From: an uncultured Rubellimicrobium sp.
GTDB taxonomy: Bacteria; Pseudomonadota; Alphaproteobacteria; Rhodobacterales; Rhodobacteraceae
NCBI GenBank assembly: GCA_902805995.1
Contig: CADCUU010000101.1
Coordinates: forward strand, 1 to 7,297
Length of the DNA: 7,297 bases
Direction: 5' to 3'
The position numbers and the translations under genes are program-made. Numbering within the stretch: position 1 is the first letter of the stretch; each line of letters opens with the position of its first letter. A model generated the notes under the pieces. It saw nothing but the letters and a program-made list of their open reading frames with translations. It was not told the DNA's origin and ran no database searches. Shown piece by piece: positions 1 through 5,631 of this stretch.

Positions 1-2
1 GG

Positions 3-128
3 GCCGCGCATATCGGCTTCGACCGGATGCTGGGCTACGGCCTCAAATACCCGTGGGCGTTCAAGGCCACGCATCTGTCGGGCGGGGTCACGGCTGCTTC
101 GCCAGCCACTCCGTCAGCGCGGGCCTGA
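3..128 (+). CDS. DUF4260-family membrane protein, C-terminal fragment
   Basis: Frame 3 is open from the left edge to a TGA at 126-128 and gives the last 41 residues of a protein. It begins AAHIGFDRMLGYGLKY and continues PWAFKATHL. The pattern H-I-G-x-D-R-x-x-G-Y-G-L-K-Y followed by a Thr-His-Leu ending is the C-terminal signature I associate with DUF4260, a family of small integral membrane proteins of unknown function; the transmembrane part lies outside the window. The last 16 residues or so (SGGVTAASPATPSARA) go beyond the usual end of the family and are read from DNA that is also the 3' end of ptsP on the other strand, so the genes overlap tail to tail by 41 bp. No terminator is visible between them. 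The family call rests on a short fragment recalled from memory; the reading frame itself is well supported by that motif. Confidence 0.7.
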   Translation, partial: AAHIGFDRMLGYGLKYPWAFKATHLSGGVTAASPATPSARA

Positions 129-2334
129 CGGATTCGTCACCGCGGAGGCGAGAGGCCTCGATCACGCGGCGGGCCTCCAGAAGGTCCACGCGGCGGATGA
201 GGGATTTGACCGGGCCGATGGAGGCGGGGCGCATCGACAGGGTGCGGAAGCCCATGGCGGCCAGGGCCACGGCCTCCACGGGGCGGCCCGCATCCTCGCC
301 GCAGAAACTCAGCGGCGTGCCGGCGGAGGCACAGCGCGCCACGATGCCGTAGAGAAGTTCGAGGAAGGACGATTCCAGCGTGTCGTAGCGGCGGCGGACC
401 TTCTCGTTCTCGCGGTCGGCGGCGAAGAAGAACTGCTTGAGGTCGTTGCCGCCCACGGACAGGAAGTCCACCTCGCGGAAGAAGCTGTGCGAGGCGAAGG
501 CGAGGGAGGGCGTCTCCAGCATGGCGCCGACCTCGACGGAGGCGGGCAGGGGGTGGCCCAGGATGTGCTCGCGCTCGATGGCCTTGTCGAACTCGGCCCT
601 TGCCTGGCGGAATTCGGTGGCGTTGGCGATGAAGGGGAACATCACGGACAGGGGGCGCCCCGACGCCGCGCGGATGAGCGCCTGAACCTGCATGCGCAGC
701 ACGCCGGGCTTGTCGAGGCCGAGGCGGATCGCGCGCCAGCCCATGGCGGGGTTGGGCTCGTCCTGGGGCTTCATGTAGCTGAGGACCTTGTCCGAGCCGA
801 TGTCGAGCGTGCGGAAGGCCACGCGGCGGCCCCCGGCGGCGTCCATGACGCGGGCGTAGATGGCGCTGAGCTCGGCCCGCTTGGGCATCTGGTTGCGGAC
901 GAGGAACTGAAGCTCGGTCCGGAAAAGGCCCACGCCGTCCGCGCCTGAGGTGGGGAGGGACGGCAGGTCGGCCATGAGGCCCGCGTTCATCTGAAGCGAG
1001 ACCACGGTGCCGCAGAGCCCCTGGGCGGGCAGGTCGCGCAGTCCGGCATAACGCTCCTGCGCGCGGGCGAGCATGGCGACCTTGTCCTCGAACGCCTTGC
1101 GGACGGCGTCGTCGGGGCGCAGGTGCACGACGCCCTGGTCGCCGTCCACGAGGATCGTGTCGCCGTTCAGCGCCTCGGTCGTGATGTGGTCGGAGCGGAT
1201 GACGAGGGGAATGGCCCAGGCGCGGGCGACGATGGCGGCGTGGGAGCCTACCGAGCCTTCCTCCAGCACGACGGCCTTGAGCACGCCCTTGCCGTATTCG
1301 AGGAGTTCGCCGGGGCCGATGTTGCGGGCCACGAGCACCGGATTCTCCGGCATGGCGGCGCCGGTGTCGCGGCCCTGGCCCGTCAGGATCCGCAGGAGGC
1401 GGTTCGACAGGTCGTCGAGGTCGTGGAGCCGGTCGCGCAGGTAGGCGTCGGAGGCCTGGCCCATGCGGGCGCGGGCGTGGGACTGCTCCTTCTCCACCGC
1501 GGCCTCGGCGGAGAGGCCGGAGCGGATGTCGTCCTCCATCCGGCGCATCCAGGAGCGGGAGTTGGCGAACATCCGGTAGGCTTCGAGGACGGCCGTCTCG
1601 TCCCCGTCGCCGACATTGGTGCCGGCGAGGAGCTGGTCCACTTGGACGCGCAGGAGGTCGATGGATTCGTGGAGGCGGGTCAGTTCCTTCTCCGGGTCGT
1701 CGGAGATGGGGTTGGTGACGACGACGCGCGGCTCGTGGAGGTAGACGCGTCCGGCGACGGCCCCCTCCTGCCCCGACAGGCCGCGGAAGGTGATCGGACG
1801 CTGGTGGCGGGGGGACATGCCGCCCTCGCCGCCGGTGAAGGCGCCGAGTTCCGTCATCTCCGCGAGGACCATGGCGACGACTTCGAGGGCGTAGACTTCG
1901 TCGGGGGTGAAGACGCGGGCGGCGCGGGACTGGACGACGAGGACGCCCAGGGCCTCTCCCAGTCGCTGGATGGGAACGCCCGCGAAGGAGGAGAAGCGCT
2001 CCTCCCCCGTTTCGGGCATGTAGCGGAAGCCGCGCTCCGCCGGTGCGTTGGCGGTGTTGATGACGGTGCGGTCGCGGGCGGTGCGGCCCACGAGCCCTTC
2101 GCCCAGGCGCATCCGGGTCTTGTGGACGGCGGCCTGCTGGAGGCCCACGGTGGCGCAGAGTTCGAGCGTTTCGGGGTCGCGGAAAAGGTAGATGGAGCAG
2201 ACCTCGCAGCCCATCGACTCGGCGATCAGTCGGGTGATGCGGTCGAGGCGCGCCTGTCCGGCGCTCGACTCGGCCATCGCGGCGCGCAGTCGGCCCAGGA
2301 GCTTGCGGCTCTCGCTCTCGATCCGGTCCGGCAT
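88..2334 (-). CDS. ptsP: PTS-Ntr enzyme I (phosphoenolpyruvate-protein phosphotransferase PtsP)
   Basis: This 748-residue cytoplasmic kinase autophosphorylates from phosphoenolpyruvate and passes the phosphate to NPr and then EIIA-Ntr. The branch is regulatory and links nitrogen and carbon status to metabolism rather than importing sugar. Residues about 20-165 form a GAF domain (MGCEVCSIYLFRDPETLEL, then GEGLVGRTA and FAGVPIQR), the known sensor module of EI-Ntr. About 185-320 is the PEP-utiliser N-terminal/HPr-binding region. The phospho-histidine domain contains SVGSHAAIVAR with active His365. The PEP-binding barrel shows GVGLFRTEL (Arg472), FRTLDIGSDK (Arg508), GGNDLKQF (Asn630, Asp631) and SFCGEDAGRP with catalytic Cys678. 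All key residues are present and the length is normal. The start at 2334 (MPDRIESESRK) is chosen over an in-frame ATG at 2418: family homology begins there, a GAGGGGG ribosome site sits just upstream, and the extra 28 residues look non-coding. The gene lies downstream of lysC and the exported protein gene on the same strand, and its 3' end overlaps the DUF4260 gene. Confidence 0.96.
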   Translation of the reverse strand: MPDRIESESRKLLGRLRAAMAESSAGQARLDRITRLIAESMGCEVCSIYLFRDPETLELCATVGLQQAAVHKTRMRLGEGLVGRTARDRTVINTANAPAERGFRYMPETGEERFSSFAGVPIQRLGEALGVLVVQSRAARVFTPDEVYALEVVAMVLAEMTELGAFTGGEGGMSPRHQRPITFRGLSGQEGAVAGRVYLHEPRVVVTNPISDDPEKELTRLHESIDLLRVQVDQLLAGTNVGDGDETAVLEAYRMFANSRSWMRRMEDDIRSGLSAEAAVEKEQSHARARMGQASDAYLRDRLHDLDDLSNRLLRILTGQGRDTGAAMPENPVLVARNIGPGELLEYGKGVLKAVVLEEGSVGSHAAIVARAWAIPLVIRSDHITTEALNGDTILVDGDQGVVHLRPDDAVRKAFEDKVAMLARAQERYAGLRDLPAQGLCGTVVSLQMNAGLMADLPSLPTSGADGVGLFRTELQFLVRNQMPKRAELSAIYARVMDAAGGRRVAFRTLDIGSDKVLSYMKPQDEPNPAMGWRAIRLGLDKPGVLRMQVQALIRAASGRPLSVMFPFIANATEFRQARAEFDKAIEREHILGHPLPASVEVGAMLETPSLAFASHSFFREVDFLSVGGNDLKQFFFAADRENEKVRRRYDTLESSFLELLYGIVARCASAGTPLSFCGEDAGRPVEAVALAAMGFRTLSMRPASIGPVKSLIRRVDLLEARRVIEASRLRGDESVRPALTEWLAKQP

Positions 2335-2338
2335 CTTC

Positions 2339-2392
2339 CCCCTCGCGGGGCCTTTGGCCCCTTTGGGGCGGTTAGAGCACAACCGCGAGGGG
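2339..2392 (-). promoter_or_regulatory. Hairpin-rich ptsP leader with buried ribosome-binding site
   Basis: A perfect 10-bp inverted repeat (CCCCTCGCGG at 2339-2348, CCGCGAGGGG at 2383-2392) brackets the ptsP leader. In the transcript its 3' arm contains the GAGGGG Shine-Dalgarno, four nucleotides before the ATG. Inside are three more pairings: GGGGCC-TTT-GGCCCC (2347-2361), GCCCC-TTT-GGGGC (2357-2369) and GCGGTT-7 nt-AACCGC (2368-2386). The last competes with the outer stem, because both use 2383-2386, and would leave the ribosome site free. The two GGGGCC/GGGGC hairpins also exclude each other. Alternative folds of this kind suit translational control. A weak promoter (TTCCCC at 2394-2399, TCTAAC at 2371-2376 on the minus strand, 17-bp spacing) would start RNA inside this block and remove the outer 5' arm, so the role depends on the transcript start. 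Confidence 0.45.
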
Positions 2393-2450
2393 AGGGGAAC
2401 GGGGGTGCGGCCTAACATCGGCCCGTCCGACGGTCAGGATCGTCGCACTT

Positions 2451-2485
2451 GCCCAGGGGAGTTGCCGTTCGCTTGTTCCCTGGGC
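2451..2485 (-). terminator. Terminator-like hairpin after the exported protein gene
   Basis: An 8-bp perfect stem (GCCCAGGG at 2451-2458, CCCTGGGC at 2478-2485) with a 19-nt loop begins 15 nt downstream of the TAA of the DUF3108-like gene and precedes the ptsP leader. On the minus strand it is followed by AAGTGCG with no uridine run, so it is not a canonical intrinsic terminator. It may stabilise the mRNA 3' end, attenuate read-through into ptsP, or have no role. Confidence 0.35.
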
Positions 2486-2499
2486 GGGGCGAGATGCGT

Positions 2500-3177
2500 T
2501 TAGCGGACGACGCGGAGGCCAAGGAGGCCGGTGCGGACGTCCATTTCGCGCAAGATGGCGGGGCCGGCCGCGGGCTGCTCGTAGGAGAGCGTCACGTCGA
2601 GGGACTGGATGCCCAGGGGCGACAGGTGGCCCGGCCCGGCGACAACCGTGTAGTCGAGGTCGCAGACGAGGCGGCCGTCCTCCACCGAGGAGCCCTGCGG
2701 GGTGACGTCGACGACGCGGCGGCCGTCGTAGATGCGCAAGGGCGCGGGGCAGCCGTTCGAGTCGAGGAAGCGGCCCAGCGCCTCCACCGGGTCGAGGATG
2801 CCCAGGGGGACGCGGTCGGCGACGGACATGTTGGTCGCGTCCTCGTCCGGGGTGACGGCCACGGAGAGGACCTGGCCGCCGGTATGGACGTATTCGACCA
2901 TGCGGTTGCGGCGGGAGGTTTCCGTGACGCCCCGGTAGCGGAGCGCGTCCGTGCCCGTCGTGGTGGTCACGGGGGCGGAGCTTGCGGCGAAGACGCCGTC
3001 CGCGACGCCCAGGGGGGTGTTGTCGAGGTTGGTGGTCCAGCCCGCGCCCGCATCCGAGGCATCATAGGTCAGGGTGCCGATAGCGCGGCCGCCGAGCCGC
3101 ATCTCGAAGACCTGAGGCTCCGCCATGGCCGGGGCAGGGAGGGCCAGGGCGAGCGCGAGGAGGGCGGCGTGGCGCAT
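2500..3177 (-). CDS. Exported protein, DUF3108-like
   Basis: This 225-residue protein begins with a clear Sec signal peptide: a positively charged MRH start, a hydrophobic ALLALALALPAPA core and probable cleavage after AMA (residue 19). The mature part is a predicted periplasmic beta-rich domain starting FEMRLGGRAIGTLTYD. It continues through a RYRGVTETSRRNR stretch, then GILDPVEALGRFLDSNGC and PLRIYDGRRVVDV. The motif 'gives its name to G-x-L-T-Y-D, then D-P-x-E-A-L, then C...Y-D-G-R-R' is what I associate with DUF3108 proteins, an uncharacterised envelope family. Cys143 and Cys172 are the only cysteines and could form a disulfide in the periplasm. The start at 3177 has GGGAG seven bases upstream (spacer TTACCCC). 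The gene sits between lysC and ptsP on the same strand but is flanked on both sides by terminator-like hairpins, so it may be its own transcription unit. The function is unknown. Being a real exported protein gene is near certain; the family name is moderately sure. Confidence 0.88.
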   Translation of the reverse strand: MRHAALLALALALPAPAMAEPQVFEMRLGGRAIGTLTYDASDAGAGWTTNLDNTPLGVADGVFAASSAPVTTTTGTDALRYRGVTETSRRNRMVEYVHTGGQVLSVAVTPDEDATNMSVADRVPLGILDPVEALGRFLDSNGCPAPLRIYDGRRVVDVTPQGSSVEDGRLVCDLDYTVVAGPGHLSPLGIQSLDVTLSYEQPAAGPAILREMDVRTGLLGLRVVR

Positions 3178-3253
3178 GGGGTAACTCCCGATCCGGGGGC
3201 GGCGTGGCAGGGAAGCACGGGAGGCGCGGGCCTGTCGCCCGTGACGTGGGGGG

Positions 3254-3328
3254 ATCGGGCAGGCCGGGCTGGCCCGGGGCGGATGGGACAGGCCGGTGGG
3301 GCCCGCCTGAAGACTAATGAGGCAGGCC
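3254..3328. repeat. Three degenerate 12-bp direct repeats upstream of the exported protein gene
   Basis: Three plus-strand copies of a 12-mer approximating ATSRGRCAGGCC occur at 3254-3265 (ATCGGGCAGGCC), 3283-3294 (ATGGGACAGGCC) and 3317-3328 (ATGAGGCAGGCC). Their starts are 29 and 34 bp apart. They fill the 206-bp gap between lysC and the exported protein gene and lie 77-151 bp upstream of the latter's start. Spacing near three helical turns could suit a DNA-binding protein, but in DNA this GC-rich the repeats may be incidental. I saw no convincing promoter in the same gap. Confidence 0.3.
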
Positions 3329-3351
3329 TGTGCGGCTTGTCCGAGGAACGA

Positions 3352-3377
3352 TCGGGCAGCCCGTTGGGGCTGCCCGA
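3352..3377 (-). terminator. Hairpin downstream of lysC
   Basis: A perfect 11-bp stem (TCGGGCAGCCC at 3352-3362, GGGCTGCCCGA at 3367-3377) with a GTTG loop begins 6 nt past the lysC TGA. Stability and position fit a transcription terminator for lysC. The sequence after the stem on the minus strand is TCGTTCCTC rather than a uridine run, so termination may be partial or Rho-assisted, or the stem may protect the lysC mRNA 3' end. Confidence 0.6.
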
Positions 3378-3383
3378 GGGCGG

Positions 3384-4625
3384 TCAGGCCGCCGCCTTTT
3401 CGAGGCCGAACGTGTCGTGGAGCGCCTGGACGGCCAGTTCCATGTACTTGCGGTCGATCAGGACGGAGATCTTGATCTCCGAGGTGGTGATGACCTTGAT
3501 GTTCACGTTCTCGGCGGCGAGAGCCTTGAACATCTGGGCGGCGACGCCCGCGTGCGAACGCATGCCGATCCCCACGACCGAGACCTTGGCCACGCCCTGG
3601 TCGATCACGAGATCCTCGTAGGAGAAGTCGCCGCGCGTGCGTGCGTCGTCCAGCGCTTTCTGCGCGCGCAGGACCTGGTCGTTGGGGCAGGAGAAGGTCA
3701 TGTCCGTGCGGCCATGTTCGGAGATGTTCTGCACGATCATGTCCACGTTCACGCCCGCCTCGCTGAGGGGGCCGAAGATGGCGGCGGCGATGCCGGGGCG
3801 GTCGGCCACGGCCATGAGTGTCAGCTTGGCCTCGTCGCGCGAATAGGCGACGCCCGCGACCACGTTCGATTCCATGATGTCCTCCTCGTCGCAGACGAGG
3901 GTTCCGGCCTCGTCCGTCTGTTCCTCGAAGCTGGAAAGCACCCGCAGCTTCACCTTGTAGCGCATCGCGAGTTCGACCGAGCGGGTCTGGAGCACCTTGG
4001 CGCCGAGGGAGGCCAGTTCCAGCATCTCCTCGAAGGCGATGCGGTCGAGCTTGCGGGCGCCCGCGCAGATCCGGGGGTCGGTGGTGTAGACGCCGTCCAC
4101 GTCGGTGTAGATGTCGCAGCGGACCGCATCGAAGGCGGCCGCGAAGGCGACGGCGGTGGTGTCCGAGCCGCCCCGGCCGAGCGTGGTGATCCGACCCTCC
4201 GGGCTGATGCCCTGGAAGCCCGCGACCACGGCGACCTTCATCCCTTCGCGGAACTTGCGGGCGATGTTGTCGGTGGGGATCGCCTCGATCCGGGCGGAGC
4301 CGTGGGCGGAGGTGGTCTGGACGGGGACCTGCCAGCCCTGCCAGGAGCGGGCGGGGATGTCCATTTCCTGAAGGCGGAGCGCCAGGAGGCCGGCGGTCAC
4401 GTTCTCCCCCGACGAGGTCACGGCGTCGTATTCGCGCGCGTCGTAGAGGGGCGAGGTGTCCTGCACCCAGCCCACGAGCTTGTTCGTTTCGCCGGACATG
4501 GCGGAGACGATGACGATGACGTCGTGGCCCTTGGCGACCTCGACGGCGACGCGCTTGGCCGCGCGCTGGATGCGGTCGAGATTGGCGACGGAGGTGCCGC
4601 CGAACTTCATGACGAGGATGGACAT
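3384..4625 (-). CDS. lysC: Aspartate kinase (aspartokinase)
   Basis: The enzyme phosphorylates L-aspartate with ATP to beta-aspartyl phosphate, the first step to lysine, methionine, threonine and diaminopimelate. The product is 413 residues, the normal size for a monofunctional LysC. The kinase domain spans about residues 1-245. It has the N-terminal KFGGTSVA nucleotide/substrate motif at 7-14, SSGEN at 71-75, LGRGGSDTTAVA at 149-160 and YTDVDGVYTTDPR at 173-185. Two ACT domains follow, about 262-335 and 343-410, with GVNVDMIVQNIS and ENVNIKVITTSEIKIS. These are the usual sites for lysine and threonine feedback binding. The start at 4625 (MSILVMKFGG) is chosen because the kinase fold begins there and AGGGG precedes it; in-frame ATGs at 4655 and 4691 lie in or beyond the predicted promoter. 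A possible second product from an internal ATG at 3875 is listed separately. A hairpin follows the stop, and the exported protein gene and ptsP lie downstream on the same strand. Confidence 0.97.
   Translation of the reverse strand: MSILVMKFGGTSVANLDRIQRAAKRVAVEVAKGHDVIVIVSAMSGETNKLVGWVQDTSPLYDAREYDAVTSSGENVTAGLLALRLQEMDIPARSWQGWQVPVQTTSAHGSARIEAIPTDNIARKFREGMKVAVVAGFQGISPEGRITTLGRGGSDTTAVAFAAAFDAVRCDIYTDVDGVYTTDPRICAGARKLDRIAFEEMLELASLGAKVLQTRSVELAMRYKVKLRVLSSFEEQTDEAGTLVCDEEDIMESNVVAGVAYSRDEAKLTLMAVADRPGIAAAIFGPLSEAGVNVDMIVQNISEHGRTDMTFSCPNDQVLRAQKALDDARTRGDFSYEDLVIDQGVAKVSVVGIGMRSHAGVAAQMFKALAAENVNIKVITTSEIKISVLIDRKYMELAVQALHDTFGLEKAAA
3873..3900 (-). promoter_or_regulatory. Internal ribosome-binding site and ATG for a putative LysC beta subunit
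   Basis: Codon 251 of lysC is an ATG (3873-3875) preceded on the minus strand by GAGGAGG (3881-3887) with a 5-nt spacer, the strongest Shine-Dalgarno match near any lysC start. Translation from here would give a 163-residue protein beginning MESNVVAGVA and holding both ACT domains. Aspartokinases of Bacillus subtilis and Corynebacterium glutamicum make exactly this kind of regulatory beta subunit from an internal in-frame start, and the Corynebacterium one begins at the matching point in the fold. A perfect 7-bp hairpin (CCTCGTC-GCA-GACGAGG, 3884-3900) overlaps the 5' part of the site and could modulate it. Against it: the site encodes Asp-Glu-Glu-Asp, so its purine richness may only reflect the protein. 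Confidence 0.45.
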
Positions 4626-4650
4626 AAGGCGCCCCTGGATTTCGGGGGCC

Positions 4651-4679
4651 CTCATAGTGGGACGTTGCGGCAGGGGCAA
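4651..4679 (-). promoter_or_regulatory. Candidate sigma-70-type promoter for lysC
   Basis: On the minus strand TTGCCC (4674-4679) and TATGAG (4651-4656) are separated by exactly 17 bp, with four of six matches to each consensus hexamer. Transcription would start near 4644 and leave a leader of about 19 nt with AGGGG before the ATG. The rest of the 123-bp gap between the VOC gene and lysC (4626-4748) shows only a weak 5-bp stem (GTGGG/CCCAC) and no clear terminator for the VOC gene. The call is by eye. Confidence 0.4.
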
Positions 4680-4748
4680 TGCGGCGCGCATCCCGCCCGG
4701 TAGGGTGGGGCGCCCGGCCCACAGGGGAGGTCGGGTCAGGACGCGAGG

Positions 4749-5099
4749 TCAGGCGGGGGAGGCGGGCTCCCAGAGTTCGAGGGGGTTGCCTTCGGGGTCG
4801 TGGATGCGGGCGAAGCGTCCGGTTTCCGGGCTGTCCCAGGCGGGGTCGGTGGTGATGGCGATGCCCGCCGCGCGGAGACGGTCGCAGAGCGCGTCGAGAT
4901 CGTCCACGCGCAGGTTCAGCATCCAGCGGCGGTCGGCGGCGAAGTAGTCGCTGGCCTCGCGGAAGGGGGCGAAGACGCAGGGCCCGGCCTGAGTGTCCCA
5001 GAGGTGCGGGCCGATGCCCAGATGTTCGGCATACCAGGCGGCCAGGGCCTCCGGGTCGCTGGACCGGAAGAAGAAGCCGCCGATTCCCGTCACGCCCAT
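4749..5099 (-). CDS. VOC (glyoxalase/dioxygenase superfamily) protein
   Basis: This 116-residue protein is a single VOC domain of two beta-alpha-beta-beta-beta modules. Module one is GVTGIGGFFFRSSDPEALAAWYAEHLGI; module two runs from MLNLRVDDLDALCDRLRAAGI to the hallmark ending RFARIHDPEGNPLELWEP. Length and motif order are typical of small stand-alone VOC proteins. The second-module glutamate (Glu108 in LELWEP) is present. The positions where glyoxalase I carries its first-strand and central histidine ligands hold Phe and Asn instead (GGFFF, MLNLRV), so I do not call it glyoxalase I; the substrate and any metal use are unknown. The start at 5099 is preferred to an in-frame ATG at 5156 because the fold begins at once and a GGGGGGCGGAGC purine stretch abuts it; the extra 19 residues (MRAGRSPARLRAGSPGGRS) do not look like protein. 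It lies 78 bp downstream of the DUF1178 gene on the same strand and could be cotranscribed with it. Confidence 0.92.
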   Translation of the reverse strand: MGVTGIGGFFFRSSDPEALAAWYAEHLGIGPHLWDTQAGPCVFAPFREASDYFAADRRWMLNLRVDDLDALCDRLRAAGIAITTDPAWDSPETGRFARIHDPEGNPLELWEPASPA

Positions 5100-5130
5100 G
5101 CTCCGCCCCCCGGGTGATCCTGCGCGGAGC
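5100..5130 (-). promoter_or_regulatory. Hairpin occluding the VOC gene ribosome-binding site
   Basis: A perfect 7-bp inverted repeat (GCTCCGC at 5100-5106, GCGGAGC at 5124-5130) forms a stem-loop in the minus-strand transcript whose 3' arm ends directly against the ATG at 5099. The arm contains the GGAG core of the likely Shine-Dalgarno, so the folded form should hinder initiation. The 17-nt loop also carries part of the G-run that could serve as an alternative ribosome site. It could equally be a chance pairing in GC-rich sequence. Confidence 0.35.
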
Positions 5131-5177
5131 CTAGCAGGAGAGCGGCCGGCGCGCATCCGTGGAAGGTGCTGGACGCG

Positions 5178-5588
5178 TCAGTTCGCGCGGCTCTTGGGGA
5201 GAAAGGGGAGGGGGGCCACGGGGATGCCGTCCTCGATCAGGGCCTTCGCCTCTTCCGGCTTGGCCTCGCCCCAGATGGAGCGTTCGGGTGCGTCGCCCAA
5301 GTGCATCTTGCGCGCCTCGGTGGCGAAGCTCGGGCCGACGTAGTCCGAGTTCTCCTCCACGTGGCGGCGCATGGCGGCGAGCATCGCCTCCTGCGGGGAC
5401 CGGGGGGTGGCGAGAGCGGCATCGCGGGTGGCGACGGCAGGGGCCATCAGCGCCTTTTCGACGCGGGAGGAGCCGCATTCGGCGCAGGACAGCAAGCCCC
5501 GGCTTGCGAGGTCGTCGAAGGCCTGGGCGGACTGGAACCAGCTTTCGAAGCCGTGGCCGTCCGCGCAGGAAAGGCTGTAGCGGACCAT
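5178..5588 (-). CDS. DUF1178 family zinc-ribbon protein
   Basis: This 136-residue protein opens MVRYSLSCADGHGFESWFQSAQAFDDLASRGLLSCAECGSSRVEKALMAP, the characteristic DUF1178 N-terminus. Cys8 and His12, followed by the Cys35-x-x-Cys38 knuckle, make a probable zinc-binding ribbon. The middle (TRDAALATPRSPQEAML) is low in structure. The C-terminal half has the conserved ENSDYVGPSFATEARKMHLGDAPERSIWGEA block, followed by an EEAKALIEDGIPVAPLPFLP ending. No signal peptide or membrane segment is visible, so it is probably cytoplasmic. The biochemical function of DUF1178 is not known to me. The start at 5588 fits the family N-terminus; an upstream in-frame ATG at 5954 would add over 120 low-complexity residues and is rejected. 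The leader holds a 13-bp tandem repeat. The gene diverges from the glutathione peroxidase across a shared 190-bp control region and precedes the VOC gene. Confidence 0.94.
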   Translation of the reverse strand: MVRYSLSCADGHGFESWFQSAQAFDDLASRGLLSCAECGSSRVEKALMAPAVATRDAALATPRSPQEAMLAAMRRHVEENSDYVGPSFATEARKMHLGDAPERSIWGEAKPEEAKALIEDGIPVAPLPFLPKSRAN

Positions 5589-5595
5589 GGGCCCT

Positions 5596-5622
5596 GACTC
5601 CGTTGCTGGGACTCCGTTGCTG
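5596..5622. repeat. 13-bp tandem duplication in the DUF1178 leader
   Basis: GACTCCGTTGCTG occurs twice, at 5596-5608 and 5610-5622, a perfect 13-bp repeat with a 14-bp period. It lies 8 to 34 nt upstream of the DUF1178 ATG. In the transcript each copy contributes CAACGGAGT, so the Shine-Dalgarno-like GGAG is duplicated at about 12 and 26 nt before the start. It looks like a recent slippage duplication that gives two possible ribosome docking sites. Confidence 0.85.
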
Positions 5623-5631
5623 ACCGAGGGA

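Noticed and set aside
1123..2415. Long plus-strand open frame (430 codons) opposite ptsP
   Set aside because: It mirrors the codon structure of ptsP, is rich in Gly, Ala, Val, Asp and Glu in the pattern typical of antisense shadows in GC-rich DNA, and has no recognisable domain.
2335..2418. N-terminal extension of ptsP from the ATG at 2418
   Set aside because: The extra 28 residues are encoded by the hairpin-rich leader, lack family similarity, and the internal ATG at 2334 has the better ribosome site.
2449..3621. Plus-strand open frame (390 codons) across the exported protein gene and the lysC end
   Set aside because: It spans two real minus-strand genes and the hairpins between them, and has no domain-like sequence.
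3330..4703. Plus-strand open frame (457 codons) opposite lysC
   Set aside because: Antisense shadow of the strongly supported lysC gene.
2500..4722. Minus-strand open frame of 740 codons running through lysC in another frame into the exported protein
   Set aside because: Only its last 225 codons, from 3177, look like protein. The upstream part is Arg/Gly/Pro-rich out-of-frame translation of lysC; it is not a fusion.
4705..4725. Possible terminator for the VOC gene
   Set aside because: Only a 5-bp GTGGG/CCCAC stem with no uridine run; too weak to call.
5100..5156. N-terminal extension of the VOC protein from the ATG at 5156
   Set aside because: The extra 19 residues are Arg/Gly/Ser/Pro-rich and come before the natural start of the fold.
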